This document shows positions 31,651 through 40,520 of a DNA stretch of 40,520 nucleotides, piece after piece. The notes under the pieces are model-generated. The model had not been told where the DNA came from, ran no database searches, and saw only the letters and a program-made list of their open reading frames with translations. The translations under genes were made by a program, and so were the position numbers. Source of the stretch: Desulfuromonas sp. (GTDB taxonomy: Bacteria; Desulfobacterota; Desulfuromonadia; Desulfuromonadales; BM501); assembly GCF_002868845.1 (NCBI RefSeq), contig NZ_PKUB01000022.1, forward strand, positions 51,407 through 91,926, in the 5' to 3' direction. Numbering within the stretch: the stretch's first letter is position 1; each line of letters begins with the position of its first letter.

Positions 31651-34632
31651 ATGGCTTGGCGCATAGTCGTGGGACTGAAGGACGGGGTGCTCGACGCCCG
31701 GGGGGAGCGGGTCAAAAAGGAGATCCGCGATCACCTCGGCCTGGAGCTGGACGGGGTCCGCACCATCGATGTCTATACCGTCGATGCCGAACTGAGCGAG
31801 GAGGAGGTGGCCGCTGCGGCCCGCGGGCCTTTCTCGGACCCGGTGATCCAGGAGGCGGCGGTCGACGCTCCTCTGGCGCGGGATTTCGACATCCTCATCG
31901 AGGTCGGTTTCCGGCCCGGAGTGACCGACAATGTCGGGCGCACCGCCAGGGAGGCGATCCAGTACATTTCGGGGCGTCCCTTCGGTCCGGGCGAGGGGGT
32001 CTACACGTCGGTGCAGTATCTGCTGCGCGGCAAGCTGCGCCGCGAGGACGCCGAGCGCATCGCTTCCGGCTTTCTGGGCAACGGCCTGATCCAGCGCTGG
32101 ACGATCGTCTCCCGGGAGGAGTTCGACCCCGAGCGCGGCCTGCCCGTCTCCATCCCCCGGGTGACCTCGGGCGCCGAGCCTACGGTGCGCCACCTCGACC
32201 TGGAGGTCTCCGACGAGGACTTGCTGGCCATCAGCCGCGAGGGGATGCTCGCCCTCAACCTCGAGGAGATGAAGACCATCCAGGCCCACATCGCCGATCC
32301 CGGCGTGATCGCAGCGCGCAAGAAGGCCGGCCTCGGCGCCCGCCTCACCGATGCGGAGCTGGAGGCCATCGCCCAGACCTGGAGCGAGCACTGCAAGCAC
32401 AAGATCTTCTCGGCGAAGATCGAGTACCGGGACGAGGCCGGCAAGCTCGAGACCATCGACTCCCTGTTCAAGACCTACATCGTCGGGGCCACCCGCGACG
32501 TGCGCAAAAAGATGGGAAAAAAGGACTTCTGCCTCTCGGTGTTCAAGGACAACGCCGGGGTGATCCGGTTCAACGACGACTGGAGTCTGGTCTTCAAGGT
32601 CGAGACCCACAACTCCCCGAGCGCCCTCGACCCCTACGGCGGCGCCCTGACCGGCATCGTCGGGGTCAACCGCGACGGCGTCGGCACCGGCATGGGGGCG
32701 CGGCTGATCTTCAACACCGACGTTTTCTGCTTCGCATCGCCATTTTTCGACAAGCCCCTTCCGGCGCGCCTGCTTCATCCGCGGCGCATCTTTGAAGGGG
32801 TGGTCGAGGGGGTCGAGCACGGCGGCAACAAGAGCGGCATCCCCACCGTCAACGGATCGCTGGTCTTCGACGAGCGCTTCGCCGGCAAACCCCTGGTCTA
32901 TTGCGGCACCGCCGCCATCATGCCCGCCGAGCTGAACGGCAAGCCCTGCCACGAGAAGAAGGTCCAGGTCGGCGACCACATCGTCATGGCCGGCGGCCGC
33001 ATCGGCAAGGACGGCATCCACGGCGCCACCTTCTCCTCAGAGGAGCTTCACGAGGGCTCCCCGGTGACCGCTGTGCAGATCGGCGATCCGATCACTCAGC
33101 GAAAAATGTTCGACTTCCTCCTTATCGCCCGGGACAAGGGGCTCTACAACTCCATTACCGACAACGGCGCCGGGGGGCTCTCCTCCTCGGTAGGCGAGAT
33201 GGCAGAGGATACCGGCGGCTTCGAGATGCACCTCGACCGGGCGCCCCTCAAGTACCCCGGTCTGCAGCCCTGGGAGATCCTCATCTCCGAGGCCCAGGAG
33301 CGCATGACCATGGCGGTGCCGCCGGAGAAGCTCGAAGAGTTTATCGCCCTGGCGGCCGAGATGGACGTGGAGGCGACGGACCTGGGCACCTTCACCGACT
33401 CGGGCTACTTCCACTGCCTCTACGAGGGAAAGACCGTGACCTGCCTCTCCATGGAGTTCCTCCATGAGGGCGTGCCGCAGATGGTCATCCCCGCCCGCTG
33501 GCAGGCCCCCGACCTCAAAGAGCCCTCCCAGCCACAGCCCCTCGACATGGAGGCCACCCTGCAGCACCTGCTGGGGCAGCTCAACATCTGCTCCAAGGAG
33601 AGCGTGGTGCGGCGTTATGATCACGAAGTGCAGGCCGGCACCGTCGTCAAACCCCTTACCGGAGTGGCCAACGACGGTCCCTCCGACGCCGCCGTTTTCC
33701 GGCCCCTGCTCGACTCCTTCGAGGGGGTCGTCGTCTCCCACGGCATCTGTCCCCGCTACAGCGACATCGACGCCTACCACATGATGGCCTGCGCCATCGA
33801 CGAGGGGCTGCGCAACTACGTCGCGGTGGGCGGCGACATCGAGCATGTCGCCGGCCTCGACAACTTCTGCTGGTGCGACCCGGTCCTCAGCGACAAGACC
33901 CCCGACGGCGAGTACAAGGCGGCCCAGCTGGTGCGGGCCAACCAGGCCCTCTACTACTACTGCGTCGCCTTCGGGGTTCCGCTGATTTCGGGCAAGGACT
34001 CGATGAAGAACGACTACCAGATCGGCGACACCAAGATCTCCATCCCGCCGACGGTTCTCTTCTCGGTCATCGGCAAGATCGCCGACGTGCGACGCGCGGT
34101 CACCATGGACGCCAAGCGCCCCGGCGACCTCCTTTACCTGCTCGGCATCACCCGCAACGAACTCGGCGGCTCCGAATACTACGCCATGCTCGGCGAGCTG
34201 GGGCGCAACGTCCCGCGGGTCGACGGCCCGTACGCGTTAAAGCTGTTCAAGGCGGTCAACCGGGCTCAGGCCAAGGGGCTGCTGGCCTCCTGCCACGACC
34301 TCTCCGACGGCGGCCTCGGCGTGTCCCTGGCCGAGAAGGCCTTCGCCGGCGGCTTCGGCCTCGACGTCGACCTGCGCGGGGTGATGACCGACTGGGAAAT
34401 GCGGGAAGACGCGGTTCTCTTTTCAGAATCCCAGAGCCGGTTCCTGGTGACGGTGCGGCCCGAACACAAGGACGCTTTCGAAGCCCTCTTCGCCAAGTGC
34501 GACCTTTCCCCCCTCGGGGCGGTCCGGGAAGACGCCGAGCTGCGCATCACCGGTCTGGCCGGGGAAATCCTGGTCCGCTCCGATATCGATGACCTCAAGC
34601 AGGCCTGGCAGTCGCCACTCAAGGAGCTGTAG
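31651..34632 (+). CDS. purL: Phosphoribosylformylglycinamidine synthase, PurS-PurL fusion
   Basis: Protein of 993 residues that catalyses the ATP-dependent conversion of FGAR to FGAM in purine synthesis. Residues about 1-90 (IVVGLKDGVLDARGERVKKE) look like PurS, which is normally a separate 80-residue subunit. The PurL part shows the active-site WSEHCKHKIF, VETHNSPSALDPYGG, MGARLIFNTDV, GGRIGKDGIHGATFSS, GLSSSVGEMAEDTGG, a second-half GVANDGPSDA and SGKDSMKNDY. No glutaminase domain is present; PurQ is the next gene. The ATG at 31651 has a GGGGAGAG site. It is longer than PurL of the small type (about 740) but shorter than the E. coli large type (about 1,295). Confidence 0.92.
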   Translation: MAWRIVVGLKDGVLDARGERVKKEIRDHLGLELDGVRTIDVYTVDAELSEEEVAAAARGPFSDPVIQEAAVDAPLARDFDILIEVGFRPGVTDNVGRTAREAIQYISGRPFGPGEGVYTSVQYLLRGKLRREDAERIASGFLGNGLIQRWTIVSREEFDPERGLPVSIPRVTSGAEPTVRHLDLEVSDEDLLAISREGMLALNLEEMKTIQAHIADPGVIAARKKAGLGARLTDAELEAIAQTWSEHCKHKIFSAKIEYRDEAGKLETIDSLFKTYIVGATRDVRKKMGKKDFCLSVFKDNAGVIRFNDDWSLVFKVETHNSPSALDPYGGALTGIVGVNRDGVGTGMGARLIFNTDVFCFASPFFDKPLPARLLHPRRIFEGVVEGVEHGGNKSGIPTVNGSLVFDERFAGKPLVYCGTAAIMPAELNGKPCHEKKVQVGDHIVMAGGRIGKDGIHGATFSSEELHEGSPVTAVQIGDPITQRKMFDFLLIARDKGLYNSITDNGAGGLSSSVGEMAEDTGGFEMHLDRAPLKYPGLQPWEILISEAQERMTMAVPPEKLEEFIALAAEMDVEATDLGTFTDSGYFHCLYEGKTVTCLSMEFLHEGVPQMVIPARWQAPDLKEPSQPQPLDMEATLQHLLGQLNICSKESVVRRYDHEVQAGTVVKPLTGVANDGPSDAAVFRPLLDSFEGVVVSHGICPRYSDIDAYHMMACAIDEGLRNYVAVGGDIEHVAGLDNFCWCDPVLSDKTPDGEYKAAQLVRANQALYYYCVAFGVPLISGKDSMKNDYQIGDTKISIPPTVLFSVIGKIADVRRAVTMDAKRPGDLLYLLGITRNELGGSEYYAMLGELGRNVPRVDGPYALKLFKAVNRAQAKGLLASCHDLSDGGLGVSLAEKAFAGGFGLDVDLRGVMTDWEMREDAVLFSESQSRFLVTVRPEHKDAFEALFAKCDLSPLGAVREDAELRITGLAGEILVRSDIDDLKQAWQSPLKEL

Positions 34633-34634
34633 TC

Positions 34635-35462
34635 ATGTCCAAGCAAGTTCGAGCAATCGTCATCGCCGGCAACGGCACCAACTGCGAGCGCGAGGTGGCC
34701 CACGCCTGCCGAATCGCGGGCGCCGACGTCGCCGATATTGTCCATATCGCCGAGTTGCTGGCCGGCCGGGCCCGTCTCGACGACTATCACTTCCTCAACC
34801 TGGCCGGCGGTTTTCTCGACGGCGACGACCTGGGCAGTGCCAAGGCCGGGGCCAACCGGCTGCTCAACGCCCCGGTGAAGGGGGGAGGGCACCTGATCGA
34901 CCAGGTGCGCCGCTTCATCGAGGCCGGCAAGCTCGTTATGGGGGTCTGCAACGGATTCCAGTTGATGGTCAAGATGGGGCTGCTTCCGGCTCTCGACGGC
35001 GACTACCGGCGCCAGAGCGCGACCCTGACCTTCAACGACGGGGGCCGCTTCGAAGACCGCTGGACTTACCTCAAGGCCGATTCTGCATCGCCCTGCATCT
35101 ACACCCGCGGCCTGGAGGGGATCTACCTTCCGGTGCGTCACGGCGAGGGCAAGTTCGTGGCCGAATCCCCCCAGGCCCTCGAGAGGATCGAGACCGGGCA
35201 CCTGGCTCCCCTCAAGTACTCCGATCCCGGGTACGAAGGGCCGACCATGGAATACCCCTTCAATCCCAACGGCTCGCAGAACGCCATCGCCGGGGTCTGC
35301 GACGAGAGCGGCCGCCTGTTCGGACTCATGCCTCACCCCGAGGCGTACGTTCACCGCACCCACCACCCCCGCTGGACCCGGGAGGAGGACCTGCCCGAGG
35401 AGGGGATGGGACTGTGGCTCTACCAGAACGCGGTGCGTTTTATCCGCGAGGAACTTCTTTAA
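34635..35462 (+). CDS. purQ: Phosphoribosylformylglycinamidine synthase, glutaminase subunit PurQ
   Basis: Class I glutamine amidotransferase of 275 residues that supplies ammonia to PurL. The nucleophile elbow is GVCNGFQLM (Cys at about 106), and the His/Glu pair lies in MPHPEAYVHR. The N-terminal AIVIAGNGTNCEREVA and FLNLAGGFLDGDDLGS are typical. It is longer than Bacillus PurQ (about 227), with a C-terminal stretch around WTREEDLPEEG. It begins two bases after purL, so the pair is coupled. Confidence 0.93.
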   Translation: MSKQVRAIVIAGNGTNCEREVAHACRIAGADVADIVHIAELLAGRARLDDYHFLNLAGGFLDGDDLGSAKAGANRLLNAPVKGGGHLIDQVRRFIEAGKLVMGVCNGFQLMVKMGLLPALDGDYRRQSATLTFNDGGRFEDRWTYLKADSASPCIYTRGLEGIYLPVRHGEGKFVAESPQALERIETGHLAPLKYSDPGYEGPTMEYPFNPNGSQNAIAGVCDESGRLFGLMPHPEAYVHRTHHPRWTREEDLPEEGMGLWLYQNAVRFIREELL

Positions 35463-35600
35463 TGAATCGGGAAGGCTATCTTTCCGTTCCATGGCTGTGA
35501 TAAACTGAGGCCGATCGCGGCCGCGGCAAGGATGGCCGGAAACCGTTTGTTTTTCCAAGGGATTCGCCCCCCCTCGGGCGCAGAGGAGCAAGCAGTCTGA

Positions 35601-37007
<1,407 letters not shown>

Positions 37008-37013
37008 AAAGAA

Positions 37014-37080
37014 GTGTTAAGTGACAGGTGTCAAGTTGAAGCAAGAAACCCTTAAACCTAAAGCTTAAAACTTAAAACCC
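37014..37080. repeat. AT-rich low-complexity spacer between purF and pyrE
   Basis: Unlike the GC-rich surroundings, this spacer has a TGACA-GG-TGTCA dyad (37022-37033) and three near copies of CTTAAA(A) at 37051, 37064 and 37071. It could hold a promoter or operator for pyrE, but no good -35/-10 pair stands out. Confidence 0.45.
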
Positions 37081-37118
37081 AACCCCCTGTTTTTAGACAT
37101 TTCTCCGGAGGAGATGCC

Positions 37119-37679
37119 ATGACCCAGGAAGACCGCGCATAACTTATCGCGATTGTTCGCGAGCTGTCCTACGAGGAGCGGGAGGTGACCCTCGCCTCGG
37201 GCCGCAAGAGCAACTTCTACTTCGACGGCAAGCAGACGACGCTGCACGCCCGCGGCGGCCTCCTCGTCGGCAAGGCCTTCTGGGACGAGGTGAAACAGTT
37301 CGCAGGTCCCATCGACGGCGTCGGCGGCCTGACCCTCGGCGCCGACCCCATCGCCACCGCCACCAGCATCGCCGCCTGCCTCGAGGGACATGCGACGGCT
37401 GCCTTCATCATCCGCAAGGAGCCCAAGGGGCACGGCACCGGGCAGTGGCTCGAGGGGCGCAAGAACCTTCCCCCCGGCAGCCGGGTCGTTATCGTCGAAG
37501 ACGTCACCACGACCGGCGGCTCGTCCATCAAGGCGGTCGAGCGGGCCCGCGAGGAAGGGCTCGAGGTGGTCGGCATCGTCACCCTCGTCGACCGCGAGGA
37601 GGGGGCGAGGGAGAACATCGAAGGGCAGGGGATCGCCCTGCGTGCCGTCTTTACCCGGACCGAGGTGGTGGGCGGATAG
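37119..37679 (+). pseudogene. pyrE: Orotate phosphoribosyltransferase with in-frame stop at codon 8
   Basis: PyrE joins orotate and PRPP to make OMP. From the ATG at 37119 (after a perfect GGAGGAG site) the frame reads MTQEDRA, then TAA (37140-37142), then continues in the same frame for 178 residues as normal PyrE. Features after the stop are ELSYEEREVTLASGRKSNFYF, with the catalytic Lys, GADPIATATS and the PRPP loop VVIVEDVTTTGGSS. The gene is therefore either broken, restarted at GTG 37185 (which has GAGGAG nearby and would give 164 residues lacking the first helix), or a sequence error. It follows purF and ends before a strong terminator. Confidence 0.88.
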
Positions 37680-37712
37680 ACCAACCCCGAGAATAGCTGA
37701 ATAGGAATGATG

Positions 37713-37742
37713 GAAGGGGGATGCCGGGTGGCATCCCCCTTC
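37713..37742 (+). terminator. Terminator after pyrE
   Basis: GAAGGGGGATGCC (37713-37725) and GGCATCCCCCTTC (37730-37742) form a perfect 13-bp stem with a GGGT loop. GTTGTTTTAGTTT follows. It closes the purL-purQ-purF-pyrE block. Confidence 0.85.
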
Positions 37743-37850
37743 GTTGTTTTAGTTTGGGGGCTTTTCGGGAGAATGCGTATTTACATTGTCTTCGCTGAAA
37801 ATGAACAGGAGGCGGAACCGCCTGTCATCAAGGGATGGGCCCTCTTCCCC

Positions 37851-39047
37851 TCAGGAGGAGAGTGAGCACTCAGGCAGGTCGTCAAGCCAGCCGCCGTTGT
37901 CCGTCAGCCTGCGCACCAGCATGCGGGATGATTCGTCCTGGTGCCCAGGGCGGGCATGCAGCTGCTTGAGGATCAGTTTGTCGTCGATGCGCCCGCAGAT
38001 CTCGAGCTTGCCGATGTCGTGGCCGATGATGAACTTGAAGCGCTTTGCGTAGCCGTCCATTTTGGCGCGTGCGGCATCGACGAGGTCGACCCCCTCCTTG
38101 AGCGGTACCTGGAAGTGGTGACGAACGCGGGTGACGGGCATGCACTGGTAAAGGTAGTAGGGGTTGACGCCGATCCGCAGCAGCCCGTCCATCAGTTCGG
38201 CCAGGGTATCCGCCGCGTCGTTGACCCCGCGCAGCAGAACCGCCTGGTTGTTGACCGTCACCCCGGCGCTGCGCAACCGCCGCACCGCCTCTCGGGCGGT
38301 CGGCGTGATCTCTCTGGGGTGGTTGAAGTGGGTCGGCAGGTAGAGGGGCTTTTCGCGGTTGAAGTCTGCGAGCAGTTCGATCAACTCGTCATCGAAGAAG
38401 CGCATCGGAAAGACCACCGGGGCGCGCGAACCGATGCGCACGTAGTTGAGGTGCTTTATGCCGCGCAGCTCCGAGAGCATGCTTTTCAGGGCGCTGGTCG
38501 GCAGCAGCAGCGGGTCGCCGCCCGACATGACCACGTTTTTAATCTCGGGGTGCGCTGCGATGTAGCTTGCGGCCTGGCGAAAGCTCTTCACCGTCTGATC
38601 GTTGGGCAGGCCGACCATGCGCTTGCGGAAGCAGTGACGGCAGTACATGGAGCAGTATTCGGTCGTCACCACCAGCGCGGTGTAGGGGTATTTGTGCAGG
38701 ATGCCGTTGCCCTTGTCGTGCTTGTCGTCGCCATAGGGGTCGCCGGTCGTGGCTCCCATGTCGCCGGCCACGATCAGTTCCTCGGTGGCCGGTACCGCCA
38801 TCTTGCGTACCGGGTCGTGCGGATCCCCGGGATCGATCAGCTCCAGGTAGTAGCGGGGGATGTTCATCGGGTGGGCGGCCGTGACCTGTTCCAGGTCGCG
38901 GCGCTCTGCCGGGGTCAGCGGGAGGTATTCCTCGAGCCCTTCCACCGTGGTGACGTTGTGCTGCAGTTCCCTTTGCCACTCGCAGGGTTCCCCGCCGGTC
39001 AGGGCCTCTTCTGTGCCGCCAAGGTCCGATTTCTTCGAGGTGATCAT
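37851..39047 (-). CDS. KamA-family radical SAM protein (first of pair)
   Basis: Protein of 398 residues related to lysine 2,3-aminomutase. The radical SAM cluster motif is EYCSMYCRHCFRKR (CxxxCxxC), followed by VMSGGDPLLLP and HFNHPREITP. The lysine expected to bind PLP lies in GHDIGKLEI, but the usual PGGGGK loop is absent. The position of the lysine-clamping Asp (QCDLS in the Clostridium enzyme) reads QCMPV. The substrate is therefore probably not plain lysine. The ATG at 39047 has a GGGAGGG site; the ATG at 39062 is less likely. It lies 35 bases downstream of the second KamA gene. Confidence 0.85.
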   Translation of the reverse strand: MITSKKSDLGGTEEALTGGEPCEWQRELQHNVTTVEGLEEYLPLTPAERRDLEQVTAAHPMNIPRYYLELIDPGDPHDPVRKMAVPATEELIVAGDMGATTGDPYGDDKHDKGNGILHKYPYTALVVTTEYCSMYCRHCFRKRMVGLPNDQTVKSFRQAASYIAAHPEIKNVVMSGGDPLLLPTSALKSMLSELRGIKHLNYVRIGSRAPVVFPMRFFDDELIELLADFNREKPLYLPTHFNHPREITPTAREAVRRLRSAGVTVNNQAVLLRGVNDAADTLAELMDGLLRIGVNPYYLYQCMPVTRVRHHFQVPLKEGVDLVDAARAKMDGYAKRFKFIIGHDIGKLEICGRIDDKLILKQLHARPGHQDESSRMLVRRLTDNGGWLDDLPECSLSS

Positions 39048-39082
39048 GGTGTCCCTCCCCATTTAAGCGCTTTCAAGTGTTT

Positions 39083-40174
39083 TCAGACAGACCCGGACGA
39101 TTCGGGCATGTTCGGGATCGAGGTCGCCTCGCCCTTGTGGTTGCGCAGGTGATAGCACTGGGCATCCTTGCCGGTGATGTAGTAGTCGGGCATCAGCGGC
39201 ACCTTGCCGATGTTGGTGGCGATGACGTGCATTGGCTGGGCGAGGCCGGTGGTGTGGCCGCGCAGCGCATCGCGGATCAGCTCGGCGCCTTTTTCCACCG
39301 GGGTGCGGAAGTGGTCGATTCCGGGGGCCGGTTCGCAGTAGAAGACGTAGTAGGGCTTGATGCGAACCGAGAGCAGTTTCTGGTGCAGGGCGCGGAAGGT
39401 TTCAACGTCGTCGTTGATCCCCTTGAGCAAGACCGCCTGGTTGCCGACGTTGACCCCGCAGGAGAGGAGGTCGAAGACCGCCCGGGCGGTGATCTCGGTG
39501 ATCTCCCCGGGGTGGTTGCACTGGGTGTTGACCCAGATCGGCACGCGGTGATAGGCGCCGAGGACCTTTTTCAGGCCGGGTGTGATGCGCTGGGGCAGCA
39601 CGATCGGCAGGCGGGTGCCGAAGCGGATCATCTCGATGTGAGGCAGTTCGCGCAGCTTGCGGATCAGGTATTCGAGCTGCTCGTCGGAGAGCAGAAAGGG
39701 ATCGCCGCCGGTGACCAGCACGTCGCGCACCTCGGGGTGGGCTGCGATCCATGCGAGCCCCTCGTCGACGTCGAAGTTGAGCTGAAGGTCGCCGTCGACC
39801 ACCAGCTCCTTGCGAAAGCAGTGGCGACAGTAGATGCCGCAGGTCTGGGTCACGGTGAAGGCAACGCGGTCGACGTACTGGCGGGCGATGCTGTCGGGGC
39901 GCTTCTCTTCGGTGTCGCGATTCTCCTTCCAGATCAGGTAGTCGCTCATGCCGTAGCGATTCTGCTGCTCCTGGATCGAGGGGATCACCTGTTTTCGGAT
40001 CGGACAGGCGGGATCGTAACGGTCCATCAGGGAGGCGAAGTAGGGGGTGGTCCCCCAGGTGGTCTTCGTGGTGCGCAGGACCTCCTCTTCGCCGGGGGTG
40101 AGGTTGACGTGTTGCTTGAGTTTGTCGATCGTGTTGACAAACTCTCTGATTTGGCGTTGCCATTCGTCCGACAT
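39083..40174 (-). CDS. KamA-family radical SAM protein (second of pair)
   Basis: Aminomutase-like radical SAM protein of 363 residues. The cluster motif is QTCGIYCRHCFRKE, with VLVTGGDPFLLSDEQ and NTQCNHPGEIT as family markers. The likely PLP lysine is in ATNIGKVPLMPDYY. The Asp of the lysine clamp is replaced by Glu (YCEPAPGIDHFR), and the PGGGGK loop is reduced to TNIGK. It is closer to true aminomutases than its neighbour (it keeps GIDHFRTPVEKG). The ATG at 40174 follows AAGGAGG. It is first in the two-gene unit; no acetyltransferase (ablB) is beside it. Confidence 0.86.
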   Translation of the reverse strand: MSDEWQRQIREFVNTIDKLKQHVNLTPGEEEVLRTTKTTWGTTPYFASLMDRYDPACPIRKQVIPSIQEQQNRYGMSDYLIWKENRDTEEKRPDSIARQYVDRVAFTVTQTCGIYCRHCFRKELVVDGDLQLNFDVDEGLAWIAAHPEVRDVLVTGGDPFLLSDEQLEYLIRKLRELPHIEMIRFGTRLPIVLPQRITPGLKKVLGAYHRVPIWVNTQCNHPGEITEITARAVFDLLSCGVNVGNQAVLLKGINDDVETFRALHQKLLSVRIKPYYVFYCEPAPGIDHFRTPVEKGAELIRDALRGHTTGLAQPMHVIATNIGKVPLMPDYYITGKDAQCYHLRNHKGEATSIPNMPESSGSV

Positions 40175-40288
40175 GCAGCCTCCTTTGCAGGTTGAAGTCG
40201 TGCCGAAACGATCCACCTCCCCCATAAAGAAGAGTGTGGACCCGGATCAGCTGGGGTTCCTGCGGCAGGCGTGACAAAGGAGTGGGCA

Positions 40289-40307
40289 GACAAAAGAGAC
40301 TTTTGTC
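40289..40307. repeat. Perfect dyad upstream of the KamA pair
   Basis: GACAAAAG (40289-40296) and CTTTTGTC (40300-40307) are perfect arms around AGA, about 115 bases upstream of the KamA start. It could be an operator or a leader hairpin. Confidence 0.5.
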
Positions 40308-40520
40308 GCGGAGATAGGAAGGCAGCCAGGCAGCAGTGTGCCCGAAGAGAGATGGTGATTGGATTGTTGTGAAGAGACAGGGCCACCCGCACCCGGTATT
40401 GTGACGGATCATCACAAGCCAGTGCTGCCCTGAAGAGAGAGGGTTCGTCCCGAACGTGCCGGAGCACGAACGGTCCACCTCGTTTGCGGGTCTATGGTCG
40501 GAACGTCCTGAGGGGACGCC
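40308..40520. other. Upstream region without a recognised gene
   Basis: From the KamA start (40174) to the window edge I see no convincing gene on either strand. Besides the dyads, the minus strand repeats TCTCTTC several times (near 40329, 40372 and 40431), of unknown meaning. Confidence 0.4.
40399..40417. promoter_or_regulatory. CRP/FNR-like dyad
   Basis: TTGTGA (40399-40404) and TCACAA (40412-40417) are perfect inverted arms, like CRP-type half-sites, but with a seven-base instead of a six-base spacer. It lies about 230 bases upstream of the KamA pair. Confidence 0.4.

Noticed and set aside
37140-37142. Recoding of the pyrE stop as selenocysteine or pyrrolysine
   Set aside because: The codon is TAA. 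Selenocysteine uses TGA and pyrrolysine TAG, so neither applies.
39077-40195. Open frame antisense to the second KamA gene
   Set aside because: The minus strand has a clear radical SAM protein; the plus-strand translation is a compositional mirror.
40175-40520. Lysine riboswitch upstream of the KamA genes
   Set aside because: No L-box core motifs were seen on the minus strand; only simple dyads are present.

Overview
The window reads as a chromosomal, housekeeping-rich stretch of a high-GC, anaerobic, Gram-negative bacterium. Gene content points to the Desulfuromonadia (Geobacter/Desulfuromonas relatives, formerly Deltaproteobacteria). The evidence is a four-subunit 2-oxoacid:ferredoxin oxidoreductase, a periplasmic c-type cytochrome, a sigma-54 promoter, a PATAN-domain/PilT pair, [4Fe-4S] enzymes (RlmD-like, PurF type) and two radical-SAM KamA homologues. 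No phage, IS element or CRISPR array was seen. The taxonomic call is inference from content and not from a database search.

Layout. (1) 1-1048: 3' part of rtcA, then a terminator. (2) 1230-7645: a strong promoter and a tightly packed block with korDABC, holC, and the RNA methyltransferase genes rsmE, trmJ and an rlmD-like gene, plus one unknown gene; many starts overlap the preceding stop. (3) 7734-8408: a lone lipoprotein gene. (4) 8418-19093: the classic transcription/translation cluster rimP-nusA-ylxR/L7Ae-infB-DUF503-rbfA-nrnA-truB-rpsO-pnp. A terminator-like hairpin lies in the rimP leader and a large hairpin between rpsO and pnp. (5) 19109-22228: M16 peptidase, dut, DUF493, a YciO/Sua5-type gene and an unknown protein ending in a Cys-rich tail. 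(6) 22225-23267: a convergent monohaem cytochrome gene, and then a sigma-54-driven 71-residue protein with 10 cysteines, closed by a bidirectional terminator. (7) 23323-26244 (minus): a PATAN-domain regulator and a PilT ATPase. (8) 26564-30314 (minus): gap-pgk-tpiA-secG-tRNA-Leu(GAG) from one good promoter. (9) 30584-31414: a metallo-beta-lactamase-fold protein. (10) 31433-37742: purine/pyrimidine block purL (with N-terminal PurS-like part), purQ, purF and pyrE, headed by a candidate attenuator leader. (11) 37851-40174 (minus): two tandem KamA-family radical SAM genes.

How it fits together. Blocks 2 and 4 supply ribosome and tRNA maturation, transcription elongation and RNA turnover. Blocks 8 and 10 supply lower glycolysis/gluconeogenesis, protein export and nucleotide synthesis. 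Kor links 2-oxoacid metabolism to reduced ferredoxin.

Two single-base oddities in core genes deserve checking: a Gly-to-Cys change in the IF2 P-loop and an in-frame TAA at codon 8 of pyrE. The least understood pieces are the sigma-54/Cys-rich locus, the purL leader, the protein with a CHNCGCGC tail, and the KamA pair, whose substrate-clamp positions differ from lysine 2,3-aminomutase.
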